Shown: piece after piece, positions 48,604-56,934 of the stretch
Numbering within the stretch: the stretch's first letter is position 1
Layout of the letters: every line of letters begins with the position of its first letter
DNA from: an uncultured Pelagibacteraceae bacterium
Lineage (GTDB): Bacteria; Pseudomonadota; Alphaproteobacteria; Pelagibacterales; Pelagibacteraceae
Assembly: GCA_902517175.1 (NCBI GenBank)
Contig: CABYBM010000003.1
Span: 1-58,744, forward strand
Direction: 5' to 3'
DNA: 58,744 nucleotides
Notes under the pieces: model-generated
Told to the model about the DNA's origin: nothing
The model's database searches: none
The model's input: the letters and a program-made list of their open reading frames with translations, nothing else
Program-made: the position numbers and the translations under genes

Positions 48604-51177
48604 ATGGAGTTTAAAAAAATCCAATTAAATGGATTTAAATCTTTTGCAGAAAAAGCCGACTTTTTAATCGAAGATGGTTTAACTGGTATTGTTGGACCTA
48701 ACGGGTGTGGAAAATCTAATATAGTTGAGTCTCTAAGATGGGCAATGGGTGAAACATCAGCAAAAAGTATGCGTGGATCTGGAATGGAGGATGTAATTTT
48801 TTCAGGCACATCAAATAAAGCTTCAAAGAATATTGCCGAAGTAACAATAGAAGTTGAAAATAAAGATAAAGAAGGTCCAATTCAGTATCGAGAGCATGAT
48901 CAAGTTCAAATTAAAAGAAAAATAGAAAAAGATAAAGGTTCTAAATTTTACATTAACGGTAAAGAAGTGCGAGCTAGAGATGCTCAAATGTTTTTTGCTG
49001 ATCTATCTACTGGTGCACATTCGCCTTCAATGATTAGTCAAGGAAGAATTGGAGCCTTAGTAACTGCAAAACCTACAGATCGAAGAGCAATATTAGAGGA
49101 AGCTGCAGGTATTTCTGGGCTGCATGTGAGGAGGCATGAAGCTGAATTAAGATTGGGAGCAGCAGAAAACAATCTTAAAAGAGCTGATGAGCTTAGAAGA
49201 CAACAAGAAAAACAATTAGCAAATCTTCAAAAACAAGCAGAGGAAGCTACAAAATATAAACTTATTTCTGAAGAAATAAAAAAAATTGAGGCCGGTTTAT
49301 ATTATTTAAAATTAATTGAGATAGACAAAGAAATCAGGATAGAAAATGAAATAAATAATGAGGCTGAAGGTGAAGTTGATGGATTTAATACTAAAATATC
49401 AGAGCTGGAAAGTTTAATAAAACTTTCCACTAATAAAATTTCACCACTTAGAGAAAAAAATATAGAAAATTTGTCAAGAATTCAAAGACTTAATCTAGAG
49501 CTTCAAAGTTTAGATGAAGAAAACACAAGAACTCAAGATGAAATCGAAACTATTAAAAAATCAATTCAAACTCTTGATGACGATATCGCAAGAGAAAAAG
49601 GGATAATTATTGACGCAAATTCTAATGAAAAAAGACTAAAAGAGGAAAAATCAGATTTAGTAGAGACTGACTCTAAATATTTTGAAACAGAAAAGCTTTC
49701 TAACGAGGAGCTAGAAGTAGAAAAAAATAGATTAAAGGAAGAACAAAAAGCTGTTGAAGATGTTATAAATAGCTTTGCTGACCAGACGATCAATATTAGC
49801 TTGGGTCCAATCAAAAATGTGCAAAATTCAATCCTAAGGGTTAAAGAATTAATTGATAGTAATGAAATTAATCAGGCGGTTACTATACTAGAAAGATGTA
49901 ACATGGAGCTTAATAATTTTTTGAATGACCTAAAAGATGACAAATCTAGGAATGAATTATTAAGTGTTAATGAAAAATCTCAAAATATAAAATTACTGCA
50001 AGAAAAATATGCTGATGCTTATAGTAAAAATCAATCTATCAAAAATGAGTCTATAAAAAGAAATGAAAGAATTAAAACCATTGAAACTGAAATTGAAAGT
50101 TGGAAAAATTTATTATCAAATTCAGAGAAAATGGTTTTAGAACTTACTGAAAGAAAAAATAAATTATCATCTCAATTGAATGATTTAGAAAATCAACCAA
50201 GAGTTCACGCTGAACGAAAAGGTCAAATTTCAGAAAATTTAAGAATTTCTGATAAGGAAAAAATTGATAACGAACTAATTATTGATGAAACTGATAAAAA
50301 AATTGAAACTTTAAGAGGTGAATTAAATGAAATTCAAGAGCAATCAATACAAATCAGAGAAAGAAAAGCTAGTTCAGGAGCAACTATTGAAGGTCTTAAA
50401 AAAAGAAAAAGAGATTTATTAGACCGTATAAGTTCTGAACTGAATCTTAATGAAGAAAATATTTTAGAGAATTCAAATTTAAATGGTGTTGATGAGCTCC
50501 CCAACGCTGTTAATCAAGAAGATGCGTTAGATAAAAAGAAGCAAGAAAGAGAAAGGTTTGGCTCCGTAAATTTAAAAGCAGATGAAGAAACTAATAAATA
50601 TAAGGAAGAGATTAAGAAAATGGAGCAAGATCGAGCAGATTTAGTAACAGCTATTGTAAAATTAAAAGATAGCATAAATGAACTTAATCGAAAAGGACGT
50701 GAAAGATTAATAGAGGCTTTCGAGAAAGTTAATAGAAAGTTTAATGAGGTCTATACAAAATTGTTTAATGGAGGAAATGCAAAATTAGAATTGGTTGACT
50801 CTGATGATCCTCTTGAGGCAGGATTAGAGATGTTAGTAAGCCCTCCTGGAAAAAGATTGCAATCAATAACCTTATTATCTGGAGGAGAACAAGCACTAAC
50901 GGCACTTTCTTTGATTTTCGCAGTATTTTTAACTAACCCATCTCCAATTTGTGTTTTGGATGAAGTTGATGCTCCGCTGGATGACGCAAATGTAACAAGA
51001 TTTTGCAGTCTACTTGAAGAGTTGACTAAAATAACAAATACTAAATTTATCATTGTAACTCATCATGCTTTAACCATGTCTAAAATGAATAGATTATATG
51101 GGGTAACTATGCCTCAAAAGGGTATTAGTCAGTTAGTTGCAGTTGATTTACAAAAAGCAGAGAGTATGGTTGCCTAA
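48604..51177 (+). CDS. smc: Chromosome segregation ATPase SMC, short form without recognisable hinge
   Basis: From ATG 48604 the product is 857 residues, against about 1150-1190 for usual bacterial SMC. The head is normal: Walker A GPNGCGKS at 31-38, ISQGRIGALV, the ABC signature LLSGGEQALTALSL near 757 and Walker B ICVLDEVDAPLDDANV near 782. Between are two charged coiled-coil arms. The midpoint (about 385-449) has short helical-looking sequence with no conserved hinge glycines, so dimerisation must differ or the hinge is minimal. A TTG at 48598 is an alternative start. It follows the dsbA-like gene by 8 bases. Confidence 0.9.
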   Translation: MEFKKIQLNGFKSFAEKADFLIEDGLTGIVGPNGCGKSNIVESLRWAMGETSAKSMRGSGMEDVIFSGTSNKASKNIAEVTIEVENKDKEGPIQYREHDQVQIKRKIEKDKGSKFYINGKEVRARDAQMFFADLSTGAHSPSMISQGRIGALVTAKPTDRRAILEEAAGISGLHVRRHEAELRLGAAENNLKRADELRRQQEKQLANLQKQAEEATKYKLISEEIKKIEAGLYYLKLIEIDKEIRIENEINNEAEGEVDGFNTKISELESLIKLSTNKISPLREKNIENLSRIQRLNLELQSLDEENTRTQDEIETIKKSIQTLDDDIAREKGIIIDANSNEKRLKEEKSDLVETDSKYFETEKLSNEELEVEKNRLKEEQKAVEDVINSFADQTINISLGPIKNVQNSILRVKELIDSNEINQAVTILERCNMELNNFLNDLKDDKSRNELLSVNEKSQNIKLLQEKYADAYSKNQSIKNESIKRNERIKTIETEIESWKNLLSNSEKMVLELTERKNKLSSQLNDLENQPRVHAERKGQISENLRISDKEKIDNELIIDETDKKIETLRGELNEIQEQSIQIRERKASSGATIEGLKKRKRDLLDRISSELNLNEENILENSNLNGVDELPNAVNQEDALDKKKQERERFGSVNLKADEETNKYKEEIKKMEQDRADLVTAIVKLKDSINELNRKGRERLIEAFEKVNRKFNEVYTKLFNGGNAKLELVDSDDPLEAGLEMLVSPPGKRLQSITLLSGGEQALTALSLIFAVFLTNPSPICVLDEVDAPLDDANVTRFCSLLEELTKITNTKFIIVTHHALTMSKMNRLYGVTMPQKGISQLVAVDLQKAESMVA

Positions 51178-51186
51178 GCTATACAA

Positions 51187-51462
51187 ATGCCAAATGATCC
51201 GTTAAAAACTCGCCTAGAGATTGCAAAAAACAAGGTTTCTAAGAAAAATCTTTTTGATAAAAAAAGTAATCCCTCACCTATTGGTACAGCCTTTAAATTA
51301 AGCACTGAACTGGTCGCTGCGGTTGCTGTAGGGACAATTATTGGGTTTATTTTTGATAAGACCTTTGGTACTAAACCTTGGTTTATATTAATATTTTTTT
51401 TTGTGGGTGTAGTTGCTGGAATAACGAACGTAATTAGATCTGCAAAAAATATGCAAAAATAA
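51187..51462 (+). CDS. atpI: F0F1 ATP synthase assembly protein AtpI/AtpZ-like
   Basis: A 91-residue small membrane protein with two helices (about residues 40-60 and 65-85). The pattern STELVAAVAVGTIIGFIFDK and TKPWFILIFFFVGVVAGITN matches the AtpI/AtpZ family that precedes F0 genes and helps c-ring assembly or Mg/Ca handling. It is 6 bases ahead of atpB. Confidence 0.85.
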   Translation: MPNDPLKTRLEIAKNKVSKKNLFDKKSNPSPIGTAFKLSTELVAAVAVGTIIGFIFDKTFGTKPWFILIFFFVGVVAGITNVIRSAKNMQK

Positions 51463-51468
51463 GTATTT

Positions 51469-52203
51469 ATGGCAGCAAATCCTATGTCTCAATTCGATGT
51501 ATATCGAATTGGACCTGAAATAAAAGTTGGAGCATTTGATATATCATTTACTAACGCCAGTTTGTTTATGATTATTAGTACAGTTTCGATTTTACTTGTG
51601 TTTAATTTGGGCTCAAAAAGAAATTCAGTATTACCAAATAAAATGCAACTACTAGCAGAGCTTAGTTATACATTTGTTGCAAAAATGATAAGTGATACAG
51701 CTGGATCAAAAGCAAAACCCTATTTTGCGTTTATATTTTCTTTATTCATGTTTGTTCTATTTTGTAACATGTTTGGTATGATCCCTTACACATTTACTGT
51801 AACGAGTCATATAATCGTTACATTTATTTTAGCGTCATTTATTTTTATTGGAGTGACAATTATTGGCTTTATCAAACATGGATTTGGTTATCTTAAATTA
51901 TTTGTACCTAGTGGGGTACCAGCTGTGCTACTACCCTTAATAGTAGTCATAGAAATTATATCTTATTTAAGTAGACCAATAAGTTTATCAGTTCGATTAT
52001 TTGCAAATATGATGGCTGGTCACACAATGATGAAAGTTTTCGGAGGCTTTGTGATAAGTCTTGGATTAGTCGGTGGTTGGCTTCCACTGAGTTTTTCGGT
52101 TGCATTAACAGGTTTAGAGATCTTAGTTGCTTTTCTTCAAGCTTATGTTTTTGCAATCTTAACCTGCATCTATTTAAATGATGCATTAAATTTACACCAT
52201 TAA
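51469..52203 (+). CDS. atpB: ATP synthase F0 subunit a
   Basis: A 244-residue polytopic protein forming the proton half-channels. The essential arginine lies in RPISLSVRLFANMMAGHT near 176, and the C-terminal helix contains LEILVAFLQAYVFAILTCIY with the conserved Gln-Ala-Tyr segment. The N-terminus (PMSQFDVYRIG) is typical of Alphaproteobacteria. The next gene has the only strong Shine-Dalgarno sequence of the operon. Confidence 0.97.
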   Translation: MAANPMSQFDVYRIGPEIKVGAFDISFTNASLFMIISTVSILLVFNLGSKRNSVLPNKMQLLAELSYTFVAKMISDTAGSKAKPYFAFIFSLFMFVLFCNMFGMIPYTFTVTSHIIVTFILASFIFIGVTIIGFIKHGFGYLKLFVPSGVPAVLLPLIVVIEIISYLSRPISLSVRLFANMMAGHTMMKVFGGFVISLGLVGGWLPLSFSVALTGLEILVAFLQAYVFAILTCIYLNDALNLHH

Positions 52204-52210
52204 TTAACAA

Positions 52211-52216
52211 AGGAGG
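52211..52216 (+). promoter_or_regulatory. Strong Shine-Dalgarno sequence of atpE
   Basis: AGGAGG is 5 bases before the atpE ATG (within AAAGGAGGAAATA), the strongest ribosome-binding site I noticed in the window, where most genes have weak or no such site. It fits the need for many c subunits per complex. Confidence 0.85.
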
Positions 52217-52221
52217 AAATA

Positions 52222-52449
52222 ATGGAATTAGAAGCAGCAAAAATGATCGGAGCTGGTTTAGCAGCAATTGCTTTAGCAGGTGCCGGTGTAGGTATCGGAA
52301 TAATTTTTGGAAATTATTTGTCTGGAGCGATGAGAAATCCGTCTGCAGCACAAAAACAGTTTCCTAATTTGCTTTTAGGTTTCGCTCTTGCGGAAGCTAC
52401 AGGATTATTTGGATTAGTAGTTGCATTAATCATTTTATTTGCGTTTTAA
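52222..52449 (+). CDS. atpE: ATP synthase F0 subunit c
   Basis: A 75-residue hairpin of two helices that forms the rotor ring. The first helix has the GAGVGIGIIFG glycine series (20-30), the polar loop is MRNPSAAQKQ (37-46) and the ion-carrying glutamate is E58 in GFALAEATGLFGL. The ligand set looks like a proton type; I see no clear sodium-binding signature. Translation is favoured by an AGGAGG site. The next gene begins 4 bases downstream. Confidence 0.97.
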   Translation: MELEAAKMIGAGLAAIALAGAGVGIGIIFGNYLSGAMRNPSAAQKQFPNLLLGFALAEATGLFGLVVALIILFAF

Positions 52450-52453
52450 ATTA

Positions 52454-53044
52454 ATGATTAAAAAAATATATTTTCAGTCGATATTTTTTAGCTTCTTATT
52501 TTTTAAAGAAGCTTTTGCAGCTGAAAGCGGAGGTATGCCTCAATTAAATCCTGAGTTTTGGATTTCTCAAATTTTTTGGTTAATACTTACATTTGGAATT
52601 ATGTATGCTGTTTTGTCAAAATTCATACTACCAAAAATTAGTAACAATTTAGAGTCGAGAAAATCTCAAATTTTAGAAAATATTGAGGCCGCAGAAAAAC
52701 AAAGAGAAGATAGTGAGGCTAAGCTTAAAGAATATGATGAAATTATATTAAAAAGGAAGAGTGAGGCTAAAACTATGTTTAATCAAACAAGAGAAAAAGC
52801 GCTAAAAGATATAATGGCTAAAAAAGAAGTTTTAGATCAGCAAATTGATGATGAAATTAATAAAGCTGAAAAAGAAATAGAAGTATTAAGAGTTAGCGCT
52901 CCAGATAAAATAAATAAAATAGCAATTGAGACTTCTTCAGAACTTTTAGAAAAGTTAATTGGTTCTGGAGTAAACAGTAGTAGCATATCTGCAATTGTTG
53001 ATGATCTATCAAAAAGAAATGGGGATAAATACTATGGTAATTGA
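52454..53044 (+). CDS. atpG: ATP synthase F0 subunit b'
   Basis: A 196-residue peripheral-stalk subunit of the b' type used by Alphaproteobacteria and phototrophs. I start it at ATG 52454; an in-frame TTG 15 bases upstream would overlap atpE. A first hydrophobic stretch (about 5-22, ending EAFAAE) looks like a signal sequence, then QLNPEFWISQIFWLILTFGI spans the membrane, then a long charged helix. The last part is over-lapped by the next gene (11 bases). The gene is also named atpX or atpF2. Confidence 0.9.
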   Translation: MIKKIYFQSIFFSFLFFKEAFAAESGGMPQLNPEFWISQIFWLILTFGIMYAVLSKFILPKISNNLESRKSQILENIEAAEKQREDSEAKLKEYDEIILKRKSEAKTMFNQTREKALKDIMAKKEVLDQQIDDEINKAEKEIEVLRVSAPDKINKIAIETSSELLEKLIGSGVNSSSISAIVDDLSKRNGDKYYGN

Positions 53045-53531
53045 TGCAACATTTTGGGTAGCAGTATCATTTGTAATTTTTTTTGGTGCTTTAATTTATT
53101 TAAAAATTCCACAAAAAGTTTCTCAAATTTTAGATAAGATGATCTCTGATATTAAAAATGAAATTAATGAGAGTGAAAAATTAAGAACTGAAGCAAAAAA
53201 TTTACTAGATAATGCACAAAAAAAATTAGATACCGCTCAAACGGTTAGTAATGATATTTTAGATCAAGCAAAAAAAGACTCGGATAGATTGGTAATAGAA
53301 TTGAACGATAAATTCCATAAATCTTCTGAGATAAAAAAAAATCTTGCTGAAAATAAAATAAGTCAAATGAAAGAAGCAGCTATAAAAGAGATAAAAGATG
53401 CTTCAATTAAAATAGCAGTGGACTCAGTTAAAAAAATTATATCCACATCAGTAGATAAATCAAAACTCGATGCTGTATTTCAAAAAAATTTAGATGAGAC
53501 TAAAGAGCAGCTAAAAAAAATTAGCTCATAA
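53034..53531 (+). CDS. atpF: ATP synthase F0 subunit b
   Basis: A 165-residue stalk subunit. The start at ATG 53034 gives MVIDATFWVAVSFVIFFGAL, the usual single membrane span; GGGG is 9 bases upstream as ribosome site. After it a long charged helix runs to the end (KLRTEAKNLLDNAQKKLDTA). An open extension to 52995 lies in the b' gene. The F1 genes (atpH, A, G, D, C) are not here, as expected for Alphaproteobacteria. Confidence 0.93.
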   Translation: MVIDATFWVAVSFVIFFGALIYLKIPQKVSQILDKMISDIKNEINESEKLRTEAKNLLDNAQKKLDTAQTVSNDILDQAKKDSDRLVIELNDKFHKSSEIKKNLAENKISQMKEAAIKEIKDASIKIAVDSVKKIISTSVDKSKLDAVFQKNLDETKEQLKKISS

Positions 53532-53556
53532 TACACTTACAATTTCCAAAAAAAAC

Positions 53557-53562
53557 TATAAA
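53557..53562 (+). promoter_or_regulatory. Candidate -10 element of the carotenoid operon
   Basis: TATAAA lies 8 bases before the crtI ATG, in the only gap (39 bases) between the F0 genes and the carotenoid operon. A weak CTTACA is 15 bases upstream. If used, the message would be nearly leaderless; if not, crt genes would be read from the atp operon. The sequence does not decide. Confidence 0.25.
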
Positions 53563-53570
53563 TTATTAAT

Positions 53571-55031
53571 ATGAATTCTATAGTGATTGGATCTGGATTT
53601 GGAGGAATTGCTGCAGCTTTGCGCCTAAAGGCAAAAGGGCATCAAGTTAAATTAATTGAAAAACATCCTGATCTTGGTGGTAGAGCTAGAGTGTTTAAGA
53701 AAAATGGTTTTATATTTGATGGTGGCCCAACTGTAATTACTGCACCCCACTTAATTAATGAGTTGTTTGAATTATTTAAAAAGGATCCAAAAAACTACAT
53801 TGAGTTATCTCCTCTTAAAATTTGGTACCAATTTATTTTTGAGGATAAATCTAAATTTAATTATTCTGGTGATGAACCTAATATGGTTAAACAAATAGAA
53901 GATATAAGCAAAGATGATGTTGAAGGATATCAAAAATTAGTAAGTTTTACCAAAAAGATTTTTGATAAAGGGTTTACAGAGTTAGCAGATGTTCCTTTTG
54001 ATAAACCTTTTGTAATGATGCAACAACTTCCAGCGCTACTTAAACTTAAAAGCTATAAATCAGTTTACTCATTAGTATCTTCATTTATAAAAAATGAAAA
54101 ATTAAGAAGAATGCTCAGTATGCATCCACTATTGGTAGGAGGTAATCCATTCACCACTACTTCAATTTATGGACTAATACTTTACTTAGAGAAAAAATGG
54201 GGAATCCATTATTCTATGGGGGGCACAGGAAATATTATTAAAGGTCTAGAAAAACTTATGCTTGAAGAGGGAATTGATATAATCAAAAATAGTGAAGTTA
54301 CTGAGATCATTTCAAAAAGTAATAAAATTACCGGTATTAAATTAAATAACCAAGAAATCATTGAGGCTGAAAACGTTGTTTGTAATGCAGATCCACCAGC
54401 TTTTTACGAAAAAATGTTAAAAAAAAATGGTCAAGGCTCTTTTATTTTTAATTGGAAAAAGAAAAGAATGGAATATTCAATGGGTCTTTTCGTTTACTAT
54501 TTTGGAACCAAAAAAATTTATCCAAATGTTGAGCATCATACAATTAAGTTTGGAAATAAATACAAAGAACATTTAGAAGATATTTTTAATAATAAGAAAT
54601 TAAATAACGATATTAGCTATTATCTCCACAGACCCTCGGCGACTGACAAATCTATGGCACCGGAGGGAAATGACTGTTTTTATGTTCTAGTCCCAGTTCC
54701 AAATAATCAATCTAGAATTGATTGGCGAACTGAAGGTGAAAACATGAAAAATTTAGTAATTGATAAAATGGAAAAAGATTTAATGCCAAATCTTAGAGAA
54801 AATATTGTGGCTGATTTTTATTTAACCCCAGATTATTTTGAAAAAGAGTTAAACACAAAATTTGGATCTGGATTTTCAATTCAGCCTAAATTCACTCAAT
54901 CTGCATATTTTAGATTTCATAATAAATCTGAAATTTATGACGGACTTTATTTTGTTGGAGCTGGAACTCACCCTGGAGCTGGGGTACCCGGAGTGTTATC
55001 CTCAGCAAAAGTCTTGGATAAACTGCTTTAA
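53571..55031 (+). CDS. crtI: Phytoene desaturase
   Basis: A 486-residue FAD enzyme turning phytoene to lycopene. The N-terminal dinucleotide fold is VIGSGFGGIAAALRLKAKGH then DLGGRARVF; GGPTVITAPHLINELF and SMGGTGNIIKGLEKLM follow; the C-terminal FAD motif is FVGAGTHPGAGVPGVLSSAK. Length is normal. It overlaps crtB by one base (TAATG). First gene of a carotene and retinal operon, starting 39 bases after atpF. Confidence 0.95.
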   Translation: MNSIVIGSGFGGIAAALRLKAKGHQVKLIEKHPDLGGRARVFKKNGFIFDGGPTVITAPHLINELFELFKKDPKNYIELSPLKIWYQFIFEDKSKFNYSGDEPNMVKQIEDISKDDVEGYQKLVSFTKKIFDKGFTELADVPFDKPFVMMQQLPALLKLKSYKSVYSLVSSFIKNEKLRRMLSMHPLLVGGNPFTTTSIYGLILYLEKKWGIHYSMGGTGNIIKGLEKLMLEEGIDIIKNSEVTEIISKSNKITGIKLNNQEIIEAENVVCNADPPAFYEKMLKKNGQGSFIFNWKKKRMEYSMGLFVYYFGTKKIYPNVEHHTIKFGNKYKEHLEDIFNNKKLNNDISYYLHRPSATDKSMAPEGNDCFYVLVPVPNNQSRIDWRTEGENMKNLVIDKMEKDLMPNLRENIVADFYLTPDYFEKELNTKFGSGFSIQPKFTQSAYFRFHNKSEIYDGLYFVGAGTHPGAGVPGVLSSAKVLDKLL

Positions 55032-55882
55032 TGTCTGCTAAAAATTATCTAGCAACATATGCAAAATCTTTTAACTGGGCTGGTTTTTTTTTACCAAAAG
55101 ATACTTATAAAAAGTGTTCAGCCCTTTACGATTTTTGTAGAGTAGCTGATAATATTGCAGATGATGAAAACACTATTACAGTCAAAAAAGAGAAATTTAA
55201 AAAATTTAAAGATAATTTTGAAAATAAAAATTTCGACGATCCAATAATTAAAAATATTTGGGATCTGATTTCTGAATATAATATTTCAATTACAATTATT
55301 CATGATTTATTTGACGGTATCAATTCTGATATCAAAGAACAGGTAAAGTTAACTACAGAAAAAGAGTTACTAATTTATTCTTATCGAGTAGCAGGTACTG
55401 TAGGACTAATGATGGCAAAAATACTAAAAGTAAATAAAAAAAATTCTTTAAAATCTGCAATTGATCTTGGTATCGCTATGCAACTAACAAATATTTCAAG
55501 AGATGTAATTGAAGATTTTAATAATAACAGGGTCTACATTGATCAAAATTTTGAAAATATAAAATCTACAATTGAATTATCAGAAAAATTTTATGAAAAT
55601 TCTTTTTACTCAATTAAAGAAATACCCTTAACTTTTAGACTTTCTATTTTAGTTGCAAGAAGAGTTTATAGAAAAATTGGTTATAAAATTTTAAACAAAA
55701 AAAACTTTGAAAATTATAAAAAATCAGGCAAAATTTATGTCAATAATTTAGAAAAAATAATTGAAACATTACTTTCAATAATTGATTTACTTAAACTTGT
55801 ATTAACCAATAATAATGATGATAATATTGATCATGACCATTATTTAATTAATGAAGAAATAAATTTAAATGAGAGAATTTGA
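55031..55882 (+). CDS. crtB: Phytoene synthase
   Basis: A 283-residue trans-isoprenyl synthase joining two geranylgeranyl diphosphates. The two aspartate-rich sites are DFCRVADNIADDE near 33 and NISRDVIEDFNNNRVYI near 156, plus the tyrosine-rich LLIYSYRVAGTVGLMMAKIL near 115. It overlaps crtY by 14 bases. No crtE (geranylgeranyl diphosphate synthase) is in the window, so the substrate comes from elsewhere. Confidence 0.94.
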   Translation: MSAKNYLATYAKSFNWAGFFLPKDTYKKCSALYDFCRVADNIADDENTITVKKEKFKKFKDNFENKNFDDPIIKNIWDLISEYNISITIIHDLFDGINSDIKEQVKLTTEKELLIYSYRVAGTVGLMMAKILKVNKKNSLKSAIDLGIAMQLTNISRDVIEDFNNNRVYIDQNFENIKSTIELSEKFYENSFYSIKEIPLTFRLSILVARRVYRKIGYKILNKKNFENYKKSGKIYVNNLEKIIETLLSIIDLLKLVLTNNNDDNIDHDHYLINEEINLNERI

Positions 55883-56933
55883 CTATATAATTATTGGTGG
55901 AGGTTGTGCGGGTCTTTCATTAGCATATGAGCTAGAAATTAATAATAAATTAAAAAATAAAACTTTAGCAATCATTGAACCAAGAGATGATTATAAAAGA
56001 GATAAAACCTGGTCTTTTTGGAAGGTTTTTCCACATAACTTTGATGATTGTGTAAAAAAAAGTTGGAATAATTTTTCAATAAATACAACATATGAAACAA
56101 AATATGTAGATTGCCAATCTACCCCGTATCAGACGATTGATAGTGGTATATTTTATGAAAAAATACTTTCAAAACTTAAATTAAATGAAAACATTTATTT
56201 TTTTAAAAGTGTTGATCAAATAGATAAATCAAATTCAATTGTATTTAATAGTGTGCCTAATTTTGAAAATAAAAAAAGCGAGTTGTGGCAACATTTTTGT
56301 GGTGTGGAGATAGAAACTCGAAAAGATTTTTTTGATGAAGAAATATTTAATTTAATGGATTTTAAATGTGATCAAAGAAATAGAGTGCATTTTTTTTACA
56401 CACTACCCTTTACAAAAAAGACAGCACTTGTTGAAACTACTTGGATATCAGAGCTCAATAACAGTTCACTAAATGATTATGATGAACAAATTGATGACTA
56501 CCTATGTAATCATTTAAACTTAAGACAATGTAAAATACATTTTAGAGAACAAGGAGCCATTCCTCTTTTTAGACAAAAAAATGTTAATAAATCAAATGAA
56601 ATTAACATAGGATCAGCAGGAGGCATGACTAGATTAAGTACCGGTTATACTTTCCTAAATATTCAAGAGCAAAGCAGATATATAAGAAAAAACATAGAAA
56701 ATATAAAAAAAGTAAATCTATTTAAAATAAATTCAAAATATGATTTTTTAGATAAAATATTATTAAGGGTTCTTAAAAATAATCCTAACGAAATGGGTAA
56801 TATTTTTTTCAAAGTTTTTAGTTCAAAATCTGAGACAGCCATTAATTTTTTATCAAATAAAAGCAGTTTTTTTGAAGATTTAGAAATTATTCTTAAAATG
56901 CCTAAGTGGAAATTTTTCAAAGAATTGATTTAA
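55869..56933 (+). CDS. crtY: Lycopene beta-cyclase
   Basis: A 354-residue flavoprotein of the CrtY type. The N-terminal nucleotide-binding motif is YIIIGGGCAGLSLAYELE; DKTWSFWKVFPHNF near 40 and FFYTLPFTKKTALVETTWIS near 170 are family signatures, and the FREQGAIPLF segment near 228 is conserved. It closes the ends of lycopene to beta-carotene. It is followed after one base by blh. Confidence 0.9.
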   Translation: MREFDYIIIGGGCAGLSLAYELEINNKLKNKTLAIIEPRDDYKRDKTWSFWKVFPHNFDDCVKKSWNNFSINTTYETKYVDCQSTPYQTIDSGIFYEKILSKLKLNENIYFFKSVDQIDKSNSIVFNSVPNFENKKSELWQHFCGVEIETRKDFFDEEIFNLMDFKCDQRNRVHFFYTLPFTKKTALVETTWISELNNSSLNDYDEQIDDYLCNHLNLRQCKIHFREQGAIPLFRQKNVNKSNEINIGSAGGMTRLSTGYTFLNIQEQSRYIRKNIENIKKVNLFKINSKYDFLDKILLRVLKNNPNEMGNIFFKVFSSKSETAINFLSNKSSFFEDLEIILKMPKWKFFKELI

Positions 56934-56934
56934 T

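Noticed and set aside
51956-52351. A 131-codon open frame on the minus strand across atpB and atpE
   Set aside because: It is rich in Leu/Gln/Arg as expected from the complement of membrane-helix codons and opposes two certain genes.
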